DNA of 64,000 nt from Aliiglaciecola sp041538045 (GCF_041538045.1 NZ_JBGOSE010000002.1:124001-188000); one strand, 5' to 3'. Counted from the first letter of the stretch, positions 43,599 to 52,726 are shown. The notes: a model not told the origin generated them from the letters alone. Numbers and translations: made by a program.

Positions 43599-44693
43599 TT
43601 ATTGTTTTGCTTTTAATCTAATGACTAAGGTTTCAGAAATCTTATCTTGGATAGCTTGCCGATTGGGATCCCAATAAATTTGTATAAAGCCGAGTAACCC
43701 AGTAGCCAAACCAGCGCCATATCCACCATAGCGTCCAAAACTTTCCCAAACATTCAAAGTACTGCCATCGAGTTTGATGACTTTAATTGAAAATAATTTT
43801 TTACCAATGGTTTGCCCTCTAAGTAGCACCATAGTCCCGGTAAAATAAACCGCAGCCCAACCGAAACCGAGGCCAAGATCAGCAGCAATTCCTTTAAACC
43901 ACTTTACAATACTATGGTCTTGAAATGATGAAGCTTCGGGTTCTGCATCAGCTTTTGCCTGCTCTTGTATGGCAACCTTATCGACATCTGCCTGCAATGA
44001 TTCAAACTGTGCTATTAAGGCTGTTCGCAAGTTTTGATATTGAACGGCATTGAGCTCAGTACTGCTCTTTTCAAAAAGCTCTTCTAACATTTCGCTTTTT
44101 GCTGATTTTGGCAAGGCTAATTTAACCAAGTCTTCGACAAATTCCTCACCGATCATTGACCAACAGGTTTCAACATCTGGGCACCCGCCTTGTTCTACTT
44201 GTTCTTGAATTAAACTAGTAAATGCGGCATATGTACCAGTAAAAACGACAACAGCAACGGCGTCTGACGCGTTAACGTCCTGTTTATCACTGGACTGGGT
44301 ATCAGTCCAAATAGCAGTATCATTGCGAAATAAACCCAAAATTCCACCTAGAATTAACGCCACAGCAAGAATTCGCACTAACATAATTGCTGAGGGTAAG
44401 CGTTTTTCACGTTTTAGGCGTCTACTGGTTACCCACAATAAAATTGCAATTAAAATTGCCAATGCGTTACCAGTAACACCTGACAGTATTGCAACCAAGA
44501 TTAAATCGACAGACAGCGCCAACGCGCGACGAGTGGGAGTAGCTAAGGGTGTTCCGTATAACTCTTCGGGCACCTCAAAAGCATATGGTGTTATAACATC
44601 GCGGGTTTCTTGACGTTGCTGATGTTTTGAGGTGTGAGTGTTTGTTTGCTTGTCTGTTTCAGATTGATCTGGTACCGCTTCCTTAGGGTTCAT
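43599..44693 (-). CDS. RDD-family membrane protein with a large central insert
   Basis: Membrane protein of 364 residues. It begins with a soluble, Gln/Lys-rich stretch, then RRALALSVDLILVAILSGV, the first RDD helix with its Arg and Asp. Two more hydrophobic segments end near residue 122. About 150 soluble residues follow, including a cysteine pair (GGCPDVETCWS). The RDD fold resumes with a helix and RGQTIGKKLFSIKVI, and ends with NRQAIQDKISETLVI. Function is unknown. Its tight place between XdhC and CoxE-like genes suggests a part in the molybdenum enzyme's maturation or membrane attachment. It is 4 bases behind the CoxE-like gene. Confidence 0.8.
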   Translation of the reverse strand: MNPKEAVPDQSETDKQTNTHTSKHQQRQETRDVITPYAFEVPEELYGTPLATPTRRALALSVDLILVAILSGVTGNALAILIAILLWVTSRRLKREKRLPSAIMLVRILAVALILGGILGLFRNDTAIWTDTQSSDKQDVNASDAVAVVVFTGTYAAFTSLIQEQVEQGGCPDVETCWSMIGEEFVEDLVKLALPKSAKSEMLEELFEKSSTELNAVQYQNLRTALIAQFESLQADVDKVAIQEQAKADAEPEASSFQDHSIVKWFKGIAADLGLGFGWAAVYFTGTMVLLRGQTIGKKLFSIKVIKLDGSTLNVWESFGRYGGYGAGLATGLLGFIQIYWDPNRQAIQDKISETLVIRLKAKQ

Positions 44694-44697
44694 ATAC

Positions 44698-45876
44698 TTA
44701 CCTTTTGGTGAGCGCTTTGATGCCCTCGCTGAGTCCTTCTATGGTTAATGCAAACATTTTACCTTGCATTAAATCTTTTAAAATCTGAATAGAAGCATAA
44801 TATTGCCAATGTATTTCCATTTGCGGATTTAACCAAATGGCGTGGGGAAAGTGATCCGTCAGACGTTTTAACCAAACCGAACCTGGTTCCTCATTCCAAT
44901 ACTCAACACTACCTCCTGGGTAGGTAATTTCATAAGGTCCCATAGTCGCGTCGCCAACGAATACTAATTTATAATCGCTTCCATACTTATGAATGATATC
45001 AAAAATAGAAATGACTTCATTTGAGCGACGTTTATTGTCTTTCCACACCCCTTCATAAACGCAATTATGAAAATAAAAATATTCAAGATGTTTAAACTCA
45101 GAGTGTACGGCTGAAAACAATTCCTCACAAGATTTAATGTGTTCGTCCATAGAGCCACCAACATCAAAAAACATCAATACTTTGATGGCGTTATGACGTT
45201 CTGGCACCATGTGAATATCTAACCAGCCGGCATTTTTAGCCGTTTTACCAATGGTTGTAGGAAGATCGAGTTCTTCACTTGCGCCAGTTCGTGCAAATTG
45301 ACGTAACTTACGTAACGCAACTTTTATATTACGGGTACCTAGTTCTACATCAGTGGCGAGGTTTTTATATTCACGCTTTTCCCACACCTTAACAGCAGAA
45401 GATTGACCTTTTCCTTTATTGCCAATACTAATTCCTTCGGGATTGTAACCATGTGAACCAAAAGGAGACGTCCCTCCAGTCCCGACCCATTTGTTACCAC
45501 CTTGGTGACGTTTTTGTTGTTCTTCCAAGCGTTTTTTGAGGGTTTCCATAAGCTTATCTAAACCGCCCATGGCTTCTATTTCCGCTTTTTCGGCATCACT
45601 AAAATGTCGTTCTAATTGTTTTCTCAACCATTCTTCAGGAATATCTTTGCCAAATAAGTCAATGAATTGCACCCCTTCAAAGTAATCAGCAAATGCCCTA
45701 TCGAATTTATCGAAATGGCTTTCATCTTTAACCAAACACAATCGCGATAAATAATAAAAGCCTTCGGTATCGGCAAATATCACTTGCTGTTCCAACGCAT
45801 TGAGTAAATCTAGCAACTCCCTAACCGTTGCTGGAACTTTGTATTCTCTAACTTTAAAGAAAAAATCGACTAACAT
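44698..45876 (-). CDS. CoxE-like VWA-domain protein
   Basis: A 392-residue cytoplasmic protein with a carboxyl-terminal von Willebrand A-like domain. The metal site is Asp238-x-Gly-Gly-Ser242 (VLMFFDVGGSMDEHIKSC), with FHNCVYEGVW and VFVGDATMGPYEI later. The amino half is helical with a glycine-rich linker (residues 126-160). CoxE works with the AAA+ protein CoxD in building the active site of CO dehydrogenase. The AAA+ partner is directly upstream; its stop and this start share a base. A MoxR/VWA pair serving another client is the alternative. Confidence 0.82.
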   Translation of the reverse strand: MLVDFFFKVREYKVPATVRELLDLLNALEQQVIFADTEGFYYLSRLCLVKDESHFDKFDRAFADYFEGVQFIDLFGKDIPEEWLRKQLERHFSDAEKAEIEAMGGLDKLMETLKKRLEEQQKRHQGGNKWVGTGGTSPFGSHGYNPEGISIGNKGKGQSSAVKVWEKREYKNLATDVELGTRNIKVALRKLRQFARTGASEELDLPTTIGKTAKNAGWLDIHMVPERHNAIKVLMFFDVGGSMDEHIKSCEELFSAVHSEFKHLEYFYFHNCVYEGVWKDNKRRSNEVISIFDIIHKYGSDYKLVFVGDATMGPYEITYPGGSVEYWNEEPGSVWLKRLTDHFPHAIWLNPQMEIHWQYYASIQILKDLMQGKMFALTIEGLSEGIKALTKR

Positions 45877-46715
45877 TAGCGTCTAGCCATGAAAGCCAAT
45901 TTTTCGAACAAATGAATATCTTGTTCGTTTTTAATTAGCGCACCGTACAAAGGTGGAATGCTGTTTTTGCCGTCTTTATTTTGCAAAGCTTCTGGTGAAA
46001 TATCTTCGGCAACCAGTAGTTTTAACCAATCAATCAACTCACTAGTGGAAGGTTTTTTCTTTAATCCTGGCATATCTCTTAAATCAAAAAACGTTTCAAG
46101 AGCTTGGGCAAGCAATTCTTTTTTCAAATTAGGAAAATGCACGTCGACAATTTCTTGCATTTGTTGTTTGTCTGGAAATTGAATGTAATGGAAAAAACAA
46201 CGACGCAGAAATGCATCAGGAAGTTCTTTTTCATTGTTCGAGGTAATAATCACGATAGGACGCTTTTCAGCTTTTATGGTTTGTTTAGTTTCATAAACAA
46301 AGAATTCCATTTTATCTAATTCTAAAAGCAAATCGTTTGGAAATTCGATATCGGCTTTATCGATTTCATCAATTAACAATACCGGTGGCGTCTGCGCATC
46401 GAATGCTTGCCAAAGTTTACCTTTGATAATGTAATTGCTGATGTCTTTGACTTTTTCGTCACCAAGTTGAGAGTCTCTTAAACGAGAAACTGCATCATAT
46501 TCATACAAACCTTGCTGAGCTTTAGTCGTCGACTTGATATGCCACTGGATTAAATCAGTACCTAAACTTCTAGCTAACTCTTCTGCCAACATGGTTTTAC
46601 CCGTACCTGGCTCCCCTTTAATTAATAAAGGTCTCTGCAATGTTATGGCAGCGTTTACCGCTAGCTGCAGTTCCTTGCTCGCAATATAATTTCCGGTACT
46701 ACTAAATGGCATCAA
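45876..46715 (-). CDS. MoxR/CoxD-like AAA+ ATPase
   Basis: MoxR-family AAA+ chaperone of 279 residues. Walker A is GEPGTGKT (34-41), Walker B LLIDEIDKADIEFPNDLLLELDK, and the sensor and arginine-finger region is VIITSNNEKELPDAFLRRCFFHYIQFPD. With CoxE-type VWA partners such ATPases load metals or mature enzymes. It is the first gene of the molybdenum-enzyme run, so the promoter should lie in the 240-base gap before cysK. Confidence 0.9.
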   Translation of the reverse strand: MMPFSSTGNYIASKELQLAVNAAITLQRPLLIKGEPGTGKTMLAEELARSLGTDLIQWHIKSTTKAQQGLYEYDAVSRLRDSQLGDEKVKDISNYIIKGKLWQAFDAQTPPVLLIDEIDKADIEFPNDLLLELDKMEFFVYETKQTIKAEKRPIVIITSNNEKELPDAFLRRCFFHYIQFPDKQQMQEIVDVHFPNLKKELLAQALETFFDLRDMPGLKKKPSTSELIDWLKLLVAEDISPEALQNKDGKNSIPPLYGALIKNEQDIHLFEKLAFMARR

Positions 46716-46847
46716 TCACCTCAATCATCAAAAAATGTAAATATAAAACTAAGATATAGCAAAAAGCACTTTGAAAAATGTTCGTTGAGTACAATCATAC
46801 TAGGGTACAAAATTAAGCAAACTTAAAAGTTTTGCTATCTACATTTA

Positions 46848-46861
46848 AACAAGTGCTTGTT
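46848..46861. promoter_or_regulatory. Palindrome in the divergent gap between the AAA+ gene and cysK
   Basis: AACAAG and CTTGTT around TG form a perfect short palindrome about 100 bases upstream of the cysK start. It could serve either gene. No regulator can be named. Confidence 0.3.
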
Positions 46862-46957
46862 ATGTACAACATTAACAGCCTAATATAGTTATTCAAATAA
46901 CGAAAACACATCAAAGGGTATCACTGAAAGTTACCTAAACCTATGCAAGGATATAGT

Positions 46958-47926
46958 ATGCAAGTTTATGATGATAATTCTCTCGCTATTGGTAATACAC
47001 CATTAGTTAAATTAAATCGTGTTGTTTCCAGCGGTAACGTTTACGCAAAAATGGAATCACGTAACCCCAGTTTTAGTGTTAAGTGCCGGATAGGCGCGAA
47101 CATGATTTGGGATGCTGAAAAACGTGGCATTTTAACCAAAGACAAAGAGTTAGTTGAACCAACCAGTGGTAATACTGGGATTGCTTTAGCGTTCGTTGCA
47201 GCTTCTCGAGGATATAAATTAACGTTAACAATGCCAAGCAGCATGAGCTTAGAACGCCGCAAGTTGCTTAAGGCTCTTGGTGCAAATGTAGTGCTTACTG
47301 AAGCACCTAAAGGCATGAAAGGTGCTGTAGCTAAGGCACAAGAAATTGTAGCCTCTGATCCAGGTAAATATATTCTGCTTCAACAGTTTGATAACCCAGC
47401 TAACCCCGAAATACATGAAAAAACTACTGGTCCTGAAATCTGGAAAGATACCGATGGTAAAGTGGATATTTTTGTAGCCGGTGTTGGTACCGGCGGAACA
47501 ATTACCGGTGTGAGTCGCTACCTTAAAAATACTAAGGGTAAAGACATCTTAACGGTAGCTGTAGAGCCAACTGACTCGCCAGTTATTACACAAGCAAAAG
47601 CAGGTGAAGAACTCACTCCTGGTCCCCATAAAATTCAAGGCATAGGGGCAGGATTCATCCCTGGTAACTTGGATCTTGATATTGTTGACCAAGTTGAACA
47701 AGTGTCAAATGACGACTCTATTGAAATGGCTCACCGTCTGTTAAAAGAAGAAGGCATTTTAGCCGGTATCTCAACTGGCGCGGCCATGGTTGCGGCTAAA
47801 CGTTTAGCCGAGAAGCCTGAAAATGCTGACAAAATGATTGTCGTTATTTTCCCAAGTTCAACAGAACGCTACTTAAGCAGTGCTATGTTTGCTGGTGAAT
47901 TTACCGATCACGAAGAAGTGCAATAA
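46958..47926 (+). CDS. cysK: Cysteine synthase A
   Basis: O-acetylserine sulfhydrylase (PLP fold type II, 322 residues), last step of cysteine synthesis. The cofactor lysine is Lys42 in NPSFSVKCRIGANMIWDAE; TSGNTGIALAF binds the substrate carboxylate, GVGTGGTITGVSRYL binds PLP phosphate, and GISTGAA lies near the end. I start at ATG 46958 because an AAGGA site is exactly 6 bases upstream and the protein then aligns with E. coli CysK; an ATG at 46943 lies before that site. It is single, with its own terminator. Confidence 0.95.
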   Translation: MQVYDDNSLAIGNTPLVKLNRVVSSGNVYAKMESRNPSFSVKCRIGANMIWDAEKRGILTKDKELVEPTSGNTGIALAFVAASRGYKLTLTMPSSMSLERRKLLKALGANVVLTEAPKGMKGAVAKAQEIVASDPGKYILLQQFDNPANPEIHEKTTGPEIWKDTDGKVDIFVAGVGTGGTITGVSRYLKNTKGKDILTVAVEPTDSPVITQAKAGEELTPGPHKIQGIGAGFIPGNLDLDIVDQVEQVSNDDSIEMAHRLLKEEGILAGISTGAAMVAAKRLAEKPENADKMIVVIFPSSTERYLSSAMFAGEFTDHEEVQ

Positions 47927-47949
47927 AAGAAACTGCATTTTTTAATTAT

Positions 47950-47980
47950 AAGAGCAGGCTTTACGCCTGCTCTTTACTTT
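47950..47980 (+). terminator. Terminator of cysK
   Basis: AAGAGCAGGC and GCCTGCTCTT pair perfectly around TTTAC, followed by T-rich sequence. Confidence 0.85.
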
Positions 47981-48035
47981 TAAACACAGAAAACGCAGAC
48001 TGTGTGAGTGTTCAATTTAACTCTGTCGATTCATC

Positions 48036-48500
48036 ATGATAAATCACTCTTACTTACGTTTATTCTCATTATGTATTTTAATTTTATTCCTACAAGCTTG
48101 CGACAACGAAAGTAAAAAAGGAGCAGGTAAATACGGCATGATGGATACCAACACGCCAGATTATGCCGCAGTCGAGTTTTTCCAACACGTCTATAACGAT
48201 AAAAATTTAAATAGAGCAATCGCCATGAGCACTGAACGCATGGCTAGATTGCTAAACTCTTACCGTACAAATAGAAATGTGCAGAGACACGTATTCGATT
48301 TAGTATACGATGAAGTAGACATTCAACCTGATACCGGAAACAGTATAGGACGCAGTGAGTTTGCAGAATCTGCCGTGGTTACCCTATTTTTTACGGGTAC
48401 CTTGTACGACGAACGAGTTGAAGATATTCGGGTAATAGAAATGGTTCGTAAAGATGGAAAATGGTTGGTTGATAAAATTCAGCCTGACAAATATTTATAG
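48036..48500 (+). CDS. Small lipoprotein, function unknown
   Basis: A 154-residue protein with a lipoprotein signal: hydrophobic LRLFSLCILILFLQAC, with the lipid-bearing cysteine in LQAC near residue 22. The mature part has about 130 residues and looks like one alpha/beta domain: DYAAVEFFQHVYNDKNLNRAI and GRSEFAESAVVTLFFTGT, then RVIEMVRKDGKWLVDKI. The last pattern recalls NTF2-like folds, where a KDGKWLV strand is common; I cannot go further. It is 12 bases upstream of the Nudix gene and probably co-transcribed. Confidence 0.7.
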   Translation: MINHSYLRLFSLCILILFLQACDNESKKGAGKYGMMDTNTPDYAAVEFFQHVYNDKNLNRAIAMSTERMARLLNSYRTNRNVQRHVFDLVYDEVDIQPDTGNSIGRSEFAESAVVTLFFTGTLYDERVEDIRVIEMVRKDGKWLVDKIQPDKYL

Positions 48501-48512
48501 ATAGAATGAAAA

Positions 48513-49151
48513 ATGTCTAACCTTGCCAATTCAAACCTTTGGCTTTCCCACATAAAACGACTGCATGCAATTGCCGAGTCGGGATTAGCCTTCTCCCCAG
48601 AAGAGTTTGATCGCGAGCGATTTGAAGAAATCTCTTTAATTGCTCAACAAATGATGAGCGATCTGGCGTCTGTTCCCGTTAAGCAAATTTCAGATTTAGT
48701 CACGCCTTTTCATCGACGTTATGTTACGCCACAAGTAGAAGTCCGTGGTGCAGTCATCAAAGACAACAAAATATTATTGGTTCAAGAGAAAAGTGACAAA
48801 AAATGGACACTACCTGGTGGCTATGCGGATGTTGGCTTAACAGCGGTACAAAATATTAAAAAAGAAATTGAAGAAGAAGCTAACGTTCACATAAATAATG
48901 CGCGCTTAATATCGTTACGGCATAAAGCATCGGGAGACTATGATCCTGATATTCGAGAATTTTATAAAATTTTGTTTTTATGTGAACCTGTAGAGCCCTT
49001 ACAGGAAATGGCGGGAATGGAGACTTTCGACGCAGCATTTTTTGACCTCGACCACATCCCTACTCTCTCGACGGGCAGAACCATTATGCGAGACCTACAA
49101 GATGCCTTTGCTTATTTTGCAGATGATCATAAACTCACAACCATTGAGTAG
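48513..49151 (+). CDS. Nudix hydrolase with NUDIX_N helical domain
   Basis: A 212-residue hydrolase. The first 60 residues (WLSHIKRLHAIAESGLAFS ... RFEEISLIAQQMM) are the helical extension found in a known subgroup of Nudix enzymes. The Nudix box reads GGYADVGLTAVQNIKKEIEE plus EANV: the core Glu residues of the metal site are kept, while the GGxADVGxS form replaces the usual GGxxExGE, as is typical of this subgroup. Substrates are likely nucleoside diphosphate-X compounds such as ADP-ribose; the exact one is not readable. Confidence 0.88.
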   Translation: MSNLANSNLWLSHIKRLHAIAESGLAFSPEEFDRERFEEISLIAQQMMSDLASVPVKQISDLVTPFHRRYVTPQVEVRGAVIKDNKILLVQEKSDKKWTLPGGYADVGLTAVQNIKKEIEEEANVHINNARLISLRHKASGDYDPDIREFYKILFLCEPVEPLQEMAGMETFDAAFFDLDHIPTLSTGRTIMRDLQDAFAYFADDHKLTTIE

Positions 49152-49175
49152 TCCGCTCAGGTCAACGATTTTAAG

Positions 49176-49535
49176 TTAGTGGAATAATTTAAGGCGTTTA
49201 TCCCAATTACCTTGATGGCTAAACTGACAAGCTTCTTCGCTATCAAAAAATACATTCTGTTTCGGTTTTTTTAATACAATTCCAACGTTTAATAGTTGTT
49301 GCTGTATTAATTTTCGCAAAAAGGCGTCTTGTTGTTGAGATTGTGCATCCTTTAAATGTTGTTCCGTTTGAAAAACACAAGTAATCACTAAACTAGACGG
49401 GAAGTTACTATAATCAGCAGTATGGGTCAGCCAATCAAACCCAGCAATTTTTTGCTTTGCTGTTTCGCACACGTTAGTGAGTGCCTTGATGGTATTTTCA
49501 TCTAACTTTTTAACTGTGGATTTTGCAGAAGACAT
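49176..49535 (-). CDS. Conserved small protein of unknown function
   Basis: I place the start at ATG 49535 (MSSAKSTVKKLDENTIKAL), giving 119 residues. A longer frame to 49631 would overlap ppnP and its extra 32 residues look non-coding. The protein is alpha/beta with FDWLTHTADYSNFPSSLVITCVF and LIQQQLLNVGIVLKKPKQNVFFDSEEAC. It resembles a small gammaproteobacterial family sometimes labelled as Fis-like regulators, but I see no helix-turn-helix, so I do not use that name. It is 77 bases behind ppnP on the same strand. Confidence 0.6.
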   Translation of the reverse strand: MSSAKSTVKKLDENTIKALTNVCETAKQKIAGFDWLTHTADYSNFPSSLVITCVFQTEQHLKDAQSQQQDAFLRKLIQQQLLNVGIVLKKPKQNVFFDSEEACQFSHQGNWDKRLKLFH

Positions 49536-49612
49536 AACACACTTATTTGAATTCAAAATCGGACGCTGAATTAATCGCGTCCGCTGAGTATTTACATTTA
49601 CAACAACAGTAT

Positions 49613-49897
49613 TTATTTGCCGTATGTACAAAGATAGGCTGTATCTTGCGTTACCTTAACTTGAAATTTTACATTTGCGTCAATGGTAAATACCTGGCCG
49701 GTAGTAAAAGTTTGCCATTGTGTTTGACCGGGCAACAATACGGTTAGCGCACCATTTACCACAGTCATAGTTTCAAACTCACTTGTGCCAAATTCATATT
49801 CACCAGGAGCCATTACCCCGACTGTCGCTGGTAATGTAGCTGTTTGAAACGCCATGGAAGTGACTTTGCCATCAAAATATTCATTTACTTTAAACAT
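49613..49897 (-). CDS. ppnP: Pyrimidine/purine nucleoside phosphorylase PpnP
   Basis: Small cupin enzyme (YaiE family, 94 residues) that splits nucleosides with phosphate. The whole chain matches: MFKVNEYFDGKVTSMAFQ, VGVMAPGEYEFGTSEFETM, TVLLPGQ and FTIDANVKFQVKV. The typical length is 93-95 residues. It is followed on the same strand by the small unknown protein. Confidence 0.93.
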   Translation of the reverse strand: MFKVNEYFDGKVTSMAFQTATLPATVGVMAPGEYEFGTSEFETMTVVNGALTVLLPGQTQWQTFTTGQVFTIDANVKFQVKVTQDTAYLCTYGK

Positions 49898-50063
49898 ATA
49901 ACGCCTTTCTATAATTATAAATGGCGCTTAATTTAACAGGTTTAGAATAGAAACTCCCTATCAAAAACAGCTAATTTAGATATTCTAGCACTAGCTCATA
50001 ATTAGGATCTGTAGGTCTAGTTTAAGAACCTTATAATGATTAAACCGCCACTATTTGCGTCAA

Positions 50064-50681
50064 TTAACCGACTTCACAGCGGTTTGTTTGCTGCAGGCCA
50101 ATACCGTTGTCTTTAGCTTGTTCAATAACATCAACATCTTCTAAAAATAACATGTAGCCATCTTCTTTTACTGCTTGCAGAAATACATCCACTTCCAATG
50201 ATGCAAATTTATTTAAGTTACCAAAACAATTATTTTCAGTGGAAATAGCGAATTCGCCTCGCCCCTTGACGTCTTCAGCTTTGTATTCTTTCGCTTTAGC
50301 CAATAACCCATTCATTAATTGAGCGTCACTATCCGACAGTTTCAGAATTGTCACCCTTTCATTATTATCTAAATCATCCAATAGAATTTCAGGCATATCA
50401 GTGATTGGGGCTTGTTGCACTTGCACGTTAAAATTATGCTCTTCATAAAAAGCCGGCAAGCTTTCGTTTCCATCTGAACTGTAACTCATAAATATTTTTG
50501 CAGCGCCATTTTTCACATCGATACTTTGATCGGTGCGAAGGGCGATTCTTATGTCTTGAGGTTCCATATCTAAAGGAGAAAACTGAGACATTTTATACAT
50601 TGTCGATAAGGGCATACTCATACAGCCATTCAAAATAACACTTGCCGCTAGTATTCCTATCACCTTTGGCTTTAACTTCAT
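50064..50681 (-). CDS. Lipoprotein of unknown function
   Basis: I place the start at ATG 50681, just behind an AGGGAT ribosome site; the protein then opens MKLKPKVIGILAASVILNGC, a clean lipoprotein signal with lipobox LNGC (Cys20). Total 205 residues. The mature part contains MEPQDIRIALRTDQSIDVKNGAAKIF-like strands, an acidic LLDDLDNNERVTILKLSD and two further cysteines (NNCFG, NRCEV) near the carboxyl end. I do not recognise the family. It stands alone between ppnP and ggt. Confidence 0.6.
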   Translation of the reverse strand: MKLKPKVIGILAASVILNGCMSMPLSTMYKMSQFSPLDMEPQDIRIALRTDQSIDVKNGAAKIFMSYSSDGNESLPAFYEEHNFNVQVQQAPITDMPEILLDDLDNNERVTILKLSDSDAQLMNGLLAKAKEYKAEDVKGRGEFAISTENNCFGNLNKFASLEVDVFLQAVKEDGYMLFLEDVDVIEQAKDNGIGLQQTNRCEVG

Positions 50682-50843
50682 TATCAATCCCTTTTTAAAC
50701 CTAAAATTTAGGTATTTTTTTATCACTAGAACGCTGCTTAAAACGACCTTTTTCTAAAATTAGCATCTCTATTTAGTGTTTAATCCTAAATTAGAAAAGG
50801 GCTTAATTAAATTAAGTTCCCTCTCAAATTTGTAAAATTGTAA

Positions 50844-50866
50844 TACGCTCCATTTACCAGAGCGTA
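50844..50866 (-). terminator. Probable terminator of ggt
   Basis: TACGCTC and GAGCGTA pair around 9 bases, directly past the ggt stop codon. The T-run is broken (ATTACAATTTT), so termination strength is uncertain. Confidence 0.5.
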
Positions 50867-50876
50867 ATATTTTAAA

Positions 50877-52625
50877 CTAATCACCCACAGCAACACCTTC
50901 CCTTCTTGGGTCAGCTCCACCAATTATTTTGCCGTTTTTAAATTGAATTCCGTGCAAACCACTGTTTAAGTCGATTACCTTAACGTTATGACCCATGGCA
51001 GTTAGCTTATCTACCCACTTTTCAGCACTGGTCCCTTTTTCAAGGGCAGTGTAATCATTACGATTAGTTACTTTGGGTAAATTAATGGCTTGTTGAATAT
51101 CTAATCCCCAATCCACTACACCCACTATGGTTTGTGCAACATAACTAACAATTCGACTTCCACCTGGCGATCCTATTACCATCATCAACTGGTCATTTTC
51201 GTCAAATACCATTGTTGGACTCATAGCACTGCGAGGACGTTTATTGGGCTCAACTCGGTTAAGTGCAGGCTGTCCGTTAGCACTTGGGTTTAAAGAAAAA
51301 TCTGTCAATTGATTATTTAGCAAAAACCCTTCTACCATTAATCCTGAGCCAAAACCAAACTCAATACTGGTCGTCATTGCAAGAGCATTACCCTCTTTAT
51401 CGACTATTGAGACATGGCTGGTATTAGGTAGTTCAAAAGAATTGTCCATGCCGAACAAAGAAGCGTTGATATAGGGTTCTCCTGGTACAGCTTTCCCCAT
51501 ATTTTTATCTGCTTTTATCAGCTCGGCGCGTTGTGATAAGTAAGTTTGATTGATTAACGCAGCAAAAGGAAGCTGGGCAAAATCACTGTCAGCAATATAT
51601 TTATCTCGATCGGCATAAGCCAGTTTAGATGCTTGGGTGAACAAATGAATTGACTCAACCGAATCTGGTCCCATTTTAGCCAAGTCATAGTCTTCTAGCA
51701 TTTTCAGAATTTGTAAAACGCTAATGCCGCCAGAACTTGGTGGTGCCATGCCACATATTTTAAATTTACGATACAAACCACAAATTGGCTCACGCTCTAT
51801 AGATTGATAACTGTTAAGATCATCTACGCTTAACGTACCGGGATTAATAGTCGAAAATTGCACGGTTTTAGCAATCTTATCCGCTAACTCACCTTTATAG
51901 AGGTAGTCCGCGCCCTGTTCAGATATATTTTCAAATACTTTAGATAGTTTTACGTTGGTCTTATTTGTGCCTTGTTTAAGCTCTATGCCATTTGGATAAA
52001 AATAAGTTTTAGGGATCAAAAAGGCTTCTAGTCCAGGATGGAACCTTAAGGAAAGCAGTTTTTCTAAACGCGGAGAAACAGTGAAGCCTTTTTCTGCTGT
52101 ATTAATTGTATCATTGAAAAGTGCATTCCAAGGCAATTTGCCAAATTGCTTATGGGCTTTTTCCAACGCTTTAAGGGCTCCTGGTACGCCGACTGAACGC
52201 CCACCAACAACAGCATCTCGCCACTTCATGGGCTTACCATCTTGCATGAACAAATAAGCATTTGCTTTAGAAGGCGCGGTTTCACGACCGTCGAATGTAT
52301 GCAGTTTTTTGGCTTTATTATCCCAATATAATATAAAGTTTCCGCCACCAATACCCGATGATTGGGGTTCAACTAAGGTCAACATTGCTTGCACAGCAAT
52401 GGCAGCGTCTATGGCACTACCGCCTTTGTTGATAATATTTTTACCAGCCCATGATGCATAAGGATTGGCGGATACCACCATGTACTCTTCAGCGATCCGT
52501 GCTTTTTTCTGACTGACACCAGTTGCGGCCTCAGGCTCGCGATCTTCCCTAGTCGTTTGCTTAGCGTTAATTTGATTAAAAGAGATTAAACAAAAAACGC
52601 ACACTACTTTACACAATAATTTCAC
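50877..52625 (-). CDS. ggt: Gamma-glutamyltransferase
   Basis: N-terminal-nucleophile enzyme of 582 residues that cleaves glutathione and other gamma-glutamyl compounds in the periplasm. A signal peptide is seen (MKLLCKVVCVFCLISFNQINA). The precursor self-cleaves before Thr402 in LPNTSHVSIVDKEGNALAMT; substrate-site motifs are FDGRETAP, PPSSGGISV and MSPTMVF, and GSPGGSRI lies near the end. It would feed cysteine and glutamate to the cell. It is single, divergent from the rhombosortase. Confidence 0.95.
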   Translation of the reverse strand: MKLLCKVVCVFCLISFNQINAKQTTREDREPEAATGVSQKKARIAEEYMVVSANPYASWAGKNIINKGGSAIDAAIAVQAMLTLVEPQSSGIGGGNFILYWDNKAKKLHTFDGRETAPSKANAYLFMQDGKPMKWRDAVVGGRSVGVPGALKALEKAHKQFGKLPWNALFNDTINTAEKGFTVSPRLEKLLSLRFHPGLEAFLIPKTYFYPNGIELKQGTNKTNVKLSKVFENISEQGADYLYKGELADKIAKTVQFSTINPGTLSVDDLNSYQSIEREPICGLYRKFKICGMAPPSSGGISVLQILKMLEDYDLAKMGPDSVESIHLFTQASKLAYADRDKYIADSDFAQLPFAALINQTYLSQRAELIKADKNMGKAVPGEPYINASLFGMDNSFELPNTSHVSIVDKEGNALAMTTSIEFGFGSGLMVEGFLLNNQLTDFSLNPSANGQPALNRVEPNKRPRSAMSPTMVFDENDQLMMVIGSPGGSRIVSYVAQTIVGVVDWGLDIQQAINLPKVTNRNDYTALEKGTSAEKWVDKLTAMGHNVKVIDLNSGLHGIQFKNGKIIGGADPRREGVAVGD

Positions 52626-52726
52626 TGACTATCTCACTTAACGGCTATGGGATGATAGAAAGATAACTATCCCGAGATTTGGATGCAACCAAAAATCTAG
52701 TTATTAAACCATTCTTGTGCAAAATC

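Noticed and set aside
49536..49631. Amino-terminal extension of the small conserved protein to 49631
   Set aside because: It overlaps ppnP and the extra residues look unlike coding sequence; ATG 49535 gives the family-like length.
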